From: Cocos nucifera | Taxonomy: Eukaryota; Streptophyta; Magnoliopsida; Arecales; Arecaceae | Direction of reading: 5' to 3' | DNA: 64,000 bases | Assembly: GCA_006176705.1 (NCBI GenBank) | Contig: QRFJ01000055.1 | Span: 558,001-622,000 of the forward strand | Part shown: positions 11,219-20,442 of the stretch, one piece after another | Numbering within the stretch: position 1 is the first letter of the stretch | Layout of the letters: every line of letters begins with the position of its first letter | Translations under genes and position numbers: made by a program | Notes under the pieces: model-generated | What the model was told of the DNA's origin: nothing | The model's database searches: none | What the model saw: the letters and a program-made list of their open reading frames with translations, nothing else

Positions 11219-13790
11219 TCAACCTCGGCTAGAGATAAGATCTCTCCCGAGCGATCGAGAAAATCTCGACTGTAGGAGATAAGATCTCCCCTAAGCGATC
11301 GGGCCAACCTCGACTGCAGGAGATAAGATCTCCTCCGAGCGCCCGTATCAACCTCGGCTGCAGGAGATAAGATCTTCTCCAAGCGACCAGGCCAACCTCA
11401 GCTGTAGAAAATAAGATCTCCCTCGAGCGCCTATATCAACCTCGACTGTAGGAGATAAGATCTTCCTGAGCCAACCTCAGCTGTAGGAGATAAGATCTCC
11501 CCAGAGCCAACCTCGGTTGCAGGAGATGAGATCTCCTCCAAGGCAATCTCAGCTGTAGGAGATGAGATCTCCCCTGAGTGATCAGGCCAACCTCGGTTGC
11601 AGGAGATAAGATCTCCCCTGAGCGCCCGTATTAACCTCGGCTATAGGAGATGAGATCTTTCCTGAGGCAACCTCGACCACAGGAGATAAGATCTCCCGAG
11701 GCAACCTCGGCCATAGGAGATAAGATCTCCCTTGAGAGATCGGACCAACCTTGGTTGTAGGAGATAAGATCTCCTCCGAGTGCCCGTATCAATCTCAGTT
11801 GTAGAGAGATAAGATCTCCCCCAAGATGACCTCGACCGTAGGAGATAAGATCTCCCTCGAGCGACCAGGCTAACCTCGGCTATAGGAGATAAGATCTCCT
11901 CCGAGCGTCCGTATCAATCTCGATTGTAGGAGATAAGATCTCCTCCGAGGCAACCTCGACCGTAGAAAATAAGATCTCTCCCGAGCAATCGGGCAAACCT
12001 CGGCTGTAGGAGATAAGATCTCCCTCGAGCACCCATATTAACTTCGACCGTAGGAGATAAGATCTTCTCTGAGGCAACCTCAATCGTAGGAGATAAAATC
12101 TCCCCCGAGTGATCGGGCTAATCTCGACTGCAAGAGATAAGATCTTTCCTAAGTACCCATATCAACCTCAACTACAGGAGACAAGATCTCCTCCGAGCGA
12201 TCGGGCCAACCTCGATTGTAGGAGATAAGATCTTGCCTGAGTGACCATATCAATCTCGACCGCAGGAGATAAGATCTCCCTCGAGCCAACCTCTGCTACA
12301 AGAGATAAGATCACCTTCGAGGCAATCTTGACTGCAGGAGATGAGATCTCCCCCGAGCGATCAGGCCAACCTTGATTATAGAAGATAAGATCTTTCCCGA
12401 GCGCCCATATCGATCTCGACTATAGGAGATGAGATCTCTCCTGAAGCAACCTCGACCATAGGAGATAAGATCTCTCCCGAGACAACCTCGACCGCAGGAG
12501 ATAAGATCTCCTCCGAGCACCTGGGCCAGCCTCAGTTGTAGGAGATAAGATCTCCCCCGAGGCGACCTCGAACATAAAAGATAAGATCTCCTTAGCCACC
12601 AGGCTAACCTCGACTGTAGGAGATAAGATCTCCCCCAAGTGTCCGTATCAAACCTTGGCTGCAGGGATAAGATCTCCCTCGAGACAACCTCGACCGTAAG
12701 AGATAAGATCTCCCCCGAGCGATCGGGCTAATCTCAACTGCAGGAGATAAGATCTCCCCCCCAACGCCCATATTAACCTCGACTACAGGAGATAAGATCT
12801 CTCCTAAGGCAACCTCGGCCATAGGAGATAAGATGTCTCCTGAGAGACCAGGCCAACCTCGACTACAGGAGATAAGATCTCCCCTAAGTGCTCATATTAA
12901 CCTCGACCGTAGGAGATAAGATCTCCTTCGAGCGACCGGGCTAACCTCGACTGCAAAAGATAAGATCTCCCCAAGCACCCGTATCAACTTCGGTTATAGG
13001 GGATAAGATCTCCCCCGAGGCAACCTCGATCGTAGGAGATAAGATCTCCCCCAAGCGATCAGGCCAACCTCGACTATAGGAGATAAGATCTCCTTCGAGC
13101 ACCCATATTAACCTTGGCTATAGGAGATAAGATCTCCCCCAAGGCAACCTCGACTGCAGAAGATAAGATCTCCCCGAGCGATCGGGCCAACCTCGACTGC
13201 AAGAGATAAGATCTCCCCCGAGCACCCATATCAACCTCGACTGTAGGAGACAAGATCTCCCCTAAGTGATCGGGCCAACCTCGATTGTAGGAGATAAGAT
13301 CTCTTCTGAGCATCCATATTAACCTCGACTACAGGAGGTAAAATCTCTTCCAAGGCAACCTCACCTACAGGAGATAAGATCTCCCCTGAGCCAACCTCGG
13401 CTGTAGGAGATGAGATCTTCCCTGAGCCAACCTCAACTGCAGGAGATAAGATCTTCTCTGAGCATCCGAGTCAACCTCGGTCAGAGATAAGATCTCTTTC
13501 GAGCGACCAAGTCAACCTCGGCTGTAGGAGATAAGATCTCTTCCAAACTTCAACCTCAGCTCTAGGAGATAAGATCTCTTTGGAGTCAACCTCGACTGTA
13601 GGAGAGTAGATCTCCTCCGAGTCAGCCTAGACTGCTGAAAACAATATCGCCTTCGAGGAGCTCAACCTTCGACCTCGACTATAGGAGACGAGATCTACTT
13701 TAACCTCGGTTGGAGATGAGATCTCACTCGGGCTTCAACTTGAACATCAACTTTGACTGGAGATGAGATCTCCCCTGATCTTCAACCTAA
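11219..13790 (+). repeat. Tandem array of ~60 copies of a ~44 bp unit
   Basis: The unit is close to CCTCGACTGTAGGAGATAAG followed by ATCTCCCCCGAGCGATCGGGCCAA. A second form ends GCGCCCGTATCAA, and a shorter form of about 34 bp ends GAGGCAA. Nearly every unit holds the perfect inverted repeat GGAGAT-AAG-ATCTCC, with BglII-type AGATCT at its right arm. The array occupies the position between pol and the polypurine tract. G1 has a different array there (about 117 bp unit). Minus-strand frames of 67-79 codons rich in GEILSP and RSYLL are products of the repeat and not genes. Confidence 0.95.
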
Positions 13791-13860
13791 ACCAGCATGA
13801 AGCCTAGAAGAGGACTTCGGTAGTCGCCTTTTCTATACTCCCTTTGAGTTTCGAACTCGG

Positions 13861-13877
13861 GAGTAGGGGGACTATTA
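13861..13877 (+). other. Polypurine tract of H
   Basis: GGGAGTAGGGGGACTAT directly precedes the 3' LTR. G1 carries GGGAGTAAGGAGACTAG at the same place (44501-44517). The flanking TTCGAACTCGGGAG is also shared. Confidence 0.7.
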
Positions 13878-14856
13878 TTGGGGATAAACCCCGCTCCTAC
13901 TGTAGTGCAGTTTGATGCTCAGCGTAATGCAACCGATAGCCGTGGAAGAGCTTCAGCACTCGAGCCTTAGCCGAACTCCTTCAGCCTATCGAGCTCCTCA
14001 GTGGTCGAGCAGCCTGTCGAGCTCCTCAGTGGCCGAGTCTTAGCCAAACTATTTCAACCGATCAGACTCCTCAACGGTCGAGCTCCTTCCGAACTCTCCA
14101 GTGATCGAGTCTCAGTCGAACTACTTCAGCCGATCGAACTCCTCAGCAGCCGAGCTCCTTCCAAATTCTCCAACGATCGAGCCTTAGTCGTACTCCTCCA
14201 GCCAGACACCTATGAGAGTCGAACTTCCTCTGCACCCCTCCGGTCAAACTTCTACAAGAGCCAAACTCCTTCCAAGCTTCTCTTTGGCCAAACTCCTGCA
14301 AGAGTCCGAACTCCTTTGGAATTGATATATGTCGAAGTCCACTAACCATTGCCTGCTTTCTCAGAGCTACGATCATTAAATCTTGACGAACGATCACCAT
14401 CAGTCCACTGCACTCGACAGCAATCCATTATCGGATGGCGATGGCTGTCACCATTAATCTATTATAGGCAGTGCTATAGACGATGCTGCAGATGGTGCCT
14501 CCCTCGATGACTGACTCCATCAGACCTCAAGCGGCCCGCTATCAGGCAGTTGCAGCTATCACTATCAATCCGCTATAAGCTTCGCCTATAAAAAGGGAAC
14601 CTCTAGATATGCTTACCTTAAGCTCTAAGCTCTAAGCTCTAAGCTCTAAGCTCTCCTCTCCTCCTCTAAACTCTACCGAACTCATTCTTGAGCACTCTAT
14701 TTTTGTTGACCAGAAGAGCTGACTTGATCATCAGAGGATCCTACCGGAGCCACCACCACCGACTCTGGGTGGGACTTTATTTTGTAGGTCACCGACGGCG
14801 ACCCCATCCTCCTCCACTCCAGCTCGATCTGACGTCAACCAGATTCTTCACCAACA
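13878..14856 (+). repeat. 3' LTR of H
   Basis: This 979 bp copy starts TATTGGGGATAAACCCC and ends CACCAACA. It is about 30 bp longer than the 5' copy. Part of the excess is a run of five AAGCTCT units (about 14620-14655), where the 5' LTR has two. Confidence 0.85.
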
Positions 14857-14861
14857 GTTAC

Positions 14862-15227
14862 GTTCAGTGCAGATGTATCCCTACATCTCATCTGTATGCC
14901 ATATCAGTATTTTCATACTTCTTGTTTAAGAGGACAACCAATCTATATGGCACACAATGACCTATACTCGATAAACATTATCGTCCTTGGTAACAACATA
15001 TCATTTGGTTGCGAACTATTTTAAGGACTAAATGATAAATTCTCCTTTGTCGATTCTAAATAGTCCTAAAGACTTCATCATAACAAACTGAAGTTCATTA
15101 GAAGATGAAAGATTTATGATGAAAAAATTAGAATAACTTTTATATAATTAATAATTTATATTTAATTACATAAAATAGCTCAATCATCAATAGACTGATG
15201 ATTGGCTTTGGGACACTATTCCCAAAA
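14862..15227 (-). repeat. 5' LTR of L1, second part
   Basis: The sequence continues after the second GTTAC copy. On the minus strand its outer end reads TTTTGGGAATAGTGTCCCAA, a decayed form of the TGTTGGG start of this LTR type. The bases to its right are coding sequence of K, so L1 was inserted into K at this point. Confidence 0.55.
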
Positions 15228-16150
15228 TCTTAATAATGAACCCATATCTCAAAGGTGCATTTTGCACTCTTTCCGACCTTCGGAGAGGAGATGTATGTTG
15301 TAGTTGTACCTTATCAATGGGTACATCTAGTTGAAAAATATTTTATATTTCTATTTGTAGGTCTTGAACTTCACCAAGTTCAACTTTCCTCCCACTATCC
15401 CTTTCTAGGATAAACTCATTTTCTATAAAAATGGCATGCCTACTAACAAATACTTTGTTCAATAGGATGGTAAAAGAGGTATCCTATACTCTCTTTAGGA
15501 TAACCTACAAATAAATACTTATTTACCCTATCACTTTGCTTATGTCTAAAAGTTCTTTTGACGTAAGCCAGACAATCCCAAATCTTAAGATACTTAACAT
15601 TAGGCTTCATACGTCTCCATATCTCATATAGAGTAATAGGCACAAATTTAGAAGGTACCTTGTTTAAAATATATGCAATAGTCTCTAGGACATAACCTCG
15701 GAAGAAAATTGATAAGTCTGTAAAGCACATTATGGATCACACCATATCTAATTATATACAATTTCTTCTTTCTGCAACACCATTTAACTATGGTGTATAA
15801 AGAGGGGTCCATTCAGAGAGAATACATTTTTCTTTAAGATGATCTAGAAATTTACTGGATAAGTATTTTTCTTCTTGATTAGTTCAAAGAGTCTTTATAC
15901 TCTTGTCAGTTTATTTCTCGACCATATTTTGATACTCTTTAAATTTATCAAAGGTTTTGAATTTATGTTTCATTAGATACACATATCCGAACCTTGATAA
16001 ATCATTAGTGAAGGTAATAAAATAAGAGTATCCACCTCTAGTCTGAGTTGTCATAAGATCACATATATTAGTATGCACAAGTCCTAATAACTTACTTATC
16101 CTTTCTCCATGTCTACTAAATAGAGTCTTGGTTATTTTATCCATAAAACA
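15228..16150 (-). pseudogene. Copia integrase and start of reverse transcriptase region, broken (element K)
   Basis: Reading right to left, the core block SYFITFTNDLSRFGYVYLMKHK is at about 16000. Then come a decayed middle, KVPSKFVPITLYEIW, YLKIWDCLAYVK and VGYPKESIGYLF (15443-15730), then SRHAIFIENEFILERDSG (about 15420-15470). The RRSERVQNAPLRYGF motif that introduces reverse transcriptase follows at about 15240-15300. Stops and shifts interrupt the integrase, and the D-D-E catalytic set is incomplete. Coding stops at 15228 where L1 was inserted; reverse transcriptase and RNase H are not in the window. Confidence 0.8.
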
Positions 16151-16870
16151 AGATTCATAATTTCCTAATGATTCATAATCATAAGGATAAAAAAACTCTT
16201 CTTTATATAACTTGTTAATTCTTGATCCACTTATGTAACCAAGATAATAATGGTAGAGAAAGGTATTATTTACCCTTTCTCTCTTTTTTTCTTGCTTTCA
16301 TCAATATGAAAAACATTGTCATTAAGAGATTGAACCAGAAGACTATTTTTTAGAATGCCATTACAATAATGTTTAGAAAAAGAAATAGAGCAACCATTAC
16401 CTTTTTCATTAATTTTAAAATCTTGTTTTAACAACAAAAGAATTGAAATTATATTTCAATGATCTTAGGCATCAAATAACAATCTTCTAATTCTAAGATC
16501 TTGTCTGAAGGCAACTTCAAAAGATAGGTTCCAATAGCTTCAGCTTGAAGGGATTCTCCTCCAGCGCCATAAAGCTCGAAGTCACTCTTTTTCAATTTTC
16601 TAATTCTTTATAGTCTTTGCAATGACTTACATATATAGGAACTAGAGGCGGTATCCAATACCCACAAATTTAAAATTAAAGAACTCAATGACAAATTAGT
16701 ATGTGTCACATACATACTTCTCGATGCAACACTTACATCTAGCTTTACAGTTGCAAGAAAACTCTTGCAATTTCTTTTCAAGTGACCTTTATTATCATAT
16801 AAAAAATAGGTACTTTATCTAGAGATAGTCTTTTTCTTTTTTCTCAACCAGTCTACATAATATAGACCGA
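16151..16870 (-). pseudogene. Copia gag 3' end and protease, broken (element K)
   Basis: On the minus strand, part of a zinc knuckle (DNKGHLKRNCKSF) lies at about 16767-16812. The aspartic protease motif follows at about 16626-16670 as WVLDTASSSYIC, with Ala in place of the Gly of the usual DTG/DSG. The order of knuckle, protease, integrase matches a Copia polyprotein. Stop codons and shifts are frequent after the protease. Confidence 0.7.
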
Positions 16871-18071
16871 TCAATTTGGCATGCAAGATGCCTTTCAGTG
16901 ATAGTGAAGATGCCATAATGTAGAATTAATCTACATAAGTAAAGAACATCACATAATATAAGCAGACTACTCATGATGACATATATGCAGCTAGATAAGG
17001 ACTTTTATCTAATATTACTCTCACTATTTTATTGAATACCATAGCTCTCTCCTATGATAAATGAGAAACACTAATCTAGTTTCTTAGTGGGGTTGAGATC
17101 CTAATCCCTCATAAAGGTCTTGTGGTTGCACAACACACCATTATGAGTTTAAAGATAGGAAACTCTTTCCAATTGCATCTTATGCAACTCATAATATTAC
17201 TCTTACCTCTAGCACACTGATAGCCTTATGGTTGCACAACAAACTATAGTGTCTAGTTAAGTTTGACCCTTCATTTATGCACAATCATATTTAAATAATG
17301 CTATCCTTATGGTTGCACAACAAACCAACATATTCAAAAATACTGTAAGCATCTCTATGCACTAGGACAACATTACATCAGTCCTGTAGTAAGCCTTGTG
17401 GTTGCATAATAAACCTACTATAGTTCTAGACATAATATTGACCTAGTATGAAGGAAGGCGTTCATTTATGTTCACTAAACACCCAATCATGATTTAAATT
17501 AATCTAATTGGTTAGGTAAGTAGGAGAGATGTGGGAGTACCCCTGTTACTTTTGTTAGACACCAATAAGTTGGCCAGGTCAATGAATGAAACCAATTAAC
17601 AAATTAGGTTCTTTTTACCAATTATGAACTACTTTTCTAGATGCCAATCGATCAATTATATTTAGATTGGTTTTGCTTTTGGTTAGTAACAATACAACTT
17701 AATATGATTTTTATGAGGATTTTCTTGGTCCTATGCATATCCTAATCAATCATACTGATATAAGCATCATATCTAATGAATATATGATCTAATCATATAA
17801 GCATCAATTCATATCAAATCATATGAATACATAATCATGTTGAGTCATGTGAAATATGCATCTTTCATCATTCTAGGACAACCTTTTAGCATAATGGACA
17901 AACATCGCCATGCTAGGACAACCTTATTTTAGAATGATTAAGAAATGAATCAAAAATAATAAAAGCTAATTACATAATGATGCATAATCATACTCAAGCA
18001 TGAACATAGACATGAATCATAGTATGCTTTATTATAATATAATTAGCATATGATTGAACTGAACAAGATCT
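16871..18071 (-). other. Leader and possible decayed gag start of K, with four copies of a short motif
   Basis: No gag block is recognisable. A motif close to CCTTATGGTTGCACAAC recurs at 17118-17134, 17224-17240, 17305-17321 and 17394-17410, spaced about 80-105 bp. The right part (17750-18060) is A/T-rich and resembles the untranslated leaders of the other Copias here. Confidence 0.5.
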
Positions 18072-18083
18072 ACTCTGATACCA
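18072..18083 (-). other. Primer-binding site of K
   Basis: ACTCTGATACCA on the plus strand is one base from the exact complement of the iMet primer site. The K LTR starts at 18085. Confidence 0.65.
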
Positions 18084-18084
18084 T

Positions 18085-18144
18085 TGTAGGGTAATGATGG
18101 CACAGCAGAAGCATGGATTTCAAATTTTTTTATTATGAAATCCT
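18085..18144 (-). repeat. 5' LTR of K, first part (interrupted by A)
   Basis: It begins TGTAGGGTAATGATGG next to the primer-binding site. After 60 bp it is broken by element A at ATCCT (18140-18144) and resumes at 27171. It is not similar to the L1 LTR. Confidence 0.6.
18140..18144. repeat. Target site duplication of A (left)
   Basis: ATCCT occurs here and again at 27171-27175, directly outside both ends of A. Confidence 0.85.
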
Positions 18145-20428
18145 TGAAGGGAAATCCTGATTTCCCGGTCCAGGTTCGTCCAGATCTGATTAGATCAAGA
18201 GATATATTTCAAAAATTTTTCTCTTGATCTTAATCAGATCTTCATATGTTTCAGATCTGATTCTTATTATTTTAATAAATAAAGTAAAATAAGATAAATT
18301 AAATCTAATTTAATTTACCTGATTTGGGTAATCCTATTACCCTGTAGATGATCCTGATTGCAGCGGAAGGTTCTGGATCTTAGCCACGCAAGCGCCTGGC
18401 CTCTACCGGTATCCACTCGGGTTGGATCTGGAGAACCTCTTCTTCTCTATCACACCTCCAAAAATCAGATCTGGATCTGATCTGGAGGATCTTCAAAACT
18501 CTTTTGAAGATCTGCAGTCGTCCTTTTGCAGCAGCGCAGCCTTCTTGCTTTTGATCGCCTTTCCTTGATCTGAATCGCACCAAACTAAGTCCAAAACACT
18601 TTTGGACGTGGAGAGCAAGGGGAGAAGAGAGTATGGCGTGGAGAAGGAGGGGAGAGGCAGCCTTGGACGTGGGAAATCTCTTTCAATAAGACACTTAGGA
18701 TTAGGGTTGGGCGCAGGGTCTTATTTATAGACCTAAGCTTGTGATCCAACTCCTCTTCCTCTCAACCAATCACAACCCTTTGTGAAATCAGATCTAAATC
18801 TGATTGGTTGAAAAAGAGACCCCTGGATTCCTCCTTAGAGGGCGCCTAAGACCAGTCAAACTGGATTCTTAGTAGAACTCTAATTGGAATCCTAAAGGGA
18901 GGTGGAGTCCTTGTCCAACAAGGACTCCTAGGCGCCTCCTACTTGGGCTCACGCCACCCTTGGCGTGCGCCCTTCTCCTTGCCAGGTTCTGGCAGGGGGA
19001 CAAGCCCCCACCAGCTCTCCAATAGGTGCATGACATGTGGTCAAAAGTCAAAGGGTCAATGGTCAACGTTTGACCAGTCAAAGGTAGACTTTTGACCAAA
19101 GTCAAAGAACAAGAAATGGCAGGTGACCAAAAATGGCAGGTAATGTCTTACAAATAAGACAACCTATTCTGACTTGGACAACCTCCAGTCAGACCATATG
19201 AAGGCCTCTGATTGAGCACAAACTCCTTTGGCTCAGTCAGGACAACTTATTTATGATAGTAAAAGAAGAACGTTAGGTTCAATCGAGTGCTAGCACGATT
19301 TCCTTGAACCTAATTGAATCTCATTCAGATCAATTGAACTAGATCAGTTCAATTGATGATCACCAGATTCAAACCCTTGTTTGTGTGACCCAGTTAGGTT
19401 CAGTTCTGTATGGTAATGGGATATGTCATGATCTCTATCATAGACATCATCGAAACTCCTTTCGATGGATCAGAACTCTTCTGATTCGAACAGCTAGAAT
19501 GATCGATCATCTAAATCATTCTAATTGCTCCCAAAATCCACCAGTGACACCTAGCAGTATATGGTGGCAACCCATCAGAGCTGAATGCGAACCTCTTGGT
19601 GCAGCTACCTGTGTGATTCAGTTCTTCTATCTTGAGCCCCGATCAGATTAGGGTTAAGGTGAACTCGTCAAACCCTAGTCTCTGTCATATGATGTAATCA
19701 TTCGATTCGAGTCCAATGTGAAAATCTAAATAGAAACTCTTTCTATTATTTCACTCTACCATGGCCATGGATTTCTGGACTTGATTCTCATGATCATCAT
19801 AGGGCTACTCCTCTACCACCGAGGTAGATAGATCCCATCTTGATGCAATCCAGTTCCTACAATGAACATGTCACAGCCAACATACACCTCAGGGTTCCAT
19901 ATGGCTAGGAGACCGAGTAATGGTGTAGTCAAACTATAACACCCTCAAGGTGAACTGCCGATGCATCTCAGGTCAAAGAACCAGACACACTACTGCAGCA
20001 TCGAGTCAGTCATTGACGAGAAGGTAGACTCCCTAATGACTACTCGAGGTGGTCACGCTCAGTGCCCTCGTTCTCTAACGAGTACCTGTACTCTCGCTCC
20101 GGTGTCTCCACACCGTAGACTCAAGACTCATCTACTAAAGAGAAGCGATCGTACACCAACCTTCCGGATCAATCACCATCCTCGTGATGATCCTATGGTC
20201 GGGAGCTGTTTATGAGTTAATAATGATTATTCATGTCTTAAATTTTCAACTCTTGAAAATATGAATTATCATTACCATTAACTCAAAGGATGTATCACAG
20301 ACACTAAATACACATGTGTGATAGAAAATAACCCATTTCATTAATTATAGTCAAAATTACAATTTTGCCCCTAGAAGTGTATTACAAGTGTCAGCCAATT
20401 CTGGCTTCTAGGGCACATATATCTAACA
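18145..20428 (-). repeat. 3' LTR of A
   Basis: On the plus strand it starts TGAAGGGAAATCC and ends ATATCTAACA. It contains a minus-strand CTATAAATAAG box at 18720-18730 and several TTGACC/GGTCAA words near 19040-19110. Plus-strand frames of 88 and 84 codons (19385-19651 and 19961-20215) recur in all five LTR copies but match no known protein and lie antisense to the element. I treat them as chance frames preserved by youth. Confidence 0.93.
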
Positions 20429-20442
20429 ATCTCCCACTTGTC
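20429..20442 (-). other. Polypurine tract of A
   Basis: On the minus strand GACAAGTGGGAGAT lies between the polyprotein stop and the TGTTAGATATATG start of the 3' LTR. The identical tract is at 51759-51772 (B) and 61852-61865 (C). Confidence 0.8.

Larger units (their letters stand above)
8368..14856 (+). mobile_element. H: Gypsy (Tat-like) deletion derivative with gag and a large tandem array
   Basis: This 6.5 kb element has two LTRs (8368-9315 and 13878-14856), 5 bp target duplications, a primer-binding region at 9317-9337 and a polypurine tract at 13861-13877. Inside are a broken gag, a scrap of the extreme 3' end of pol (about 10993-11072) and a 2.6 kb tandem array. Protease, reverse transcriptase, RNase H, integrase and the antisense ORF found in the related G1 are absent. 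It is best described as a non-autonomous derivative that could have moved only with enzymes from a relative. Confidence 0.85.

Noticed and set aside
11880..13313. Several minus-strand frames of 67-79 codons with GEILSP and RSYLL repeats
   Set aside because: They are direct translations of the 44 bp tandem array and carry no independent coding signal.
11219..13790. CRISPR-like array (regular repeats with variable spacers)
   Set aside because: Units are contiguous degenerate tandem repeats without unique spacers, no cas genes exist, and the context is a plant retrotransposon.
15228..18083. L1 LTR as the 3' LTR of K
   Set aside because: The L1 LTR start (TTGAAGAGAG) differs from the K LTR start (TGTAGGGTAA). 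L1 has its own primer site on its left, and K coding runs to the L1 border without a polypurine tract. Two different elements fit better.
19385..19651. 88-codon frame as a real small gene
   Set aside because: It lies antisense within an LTR, has no recognisable domain, and its conservation is explained by the near identity of young LTR copies. Kept only as a low-interest finding.
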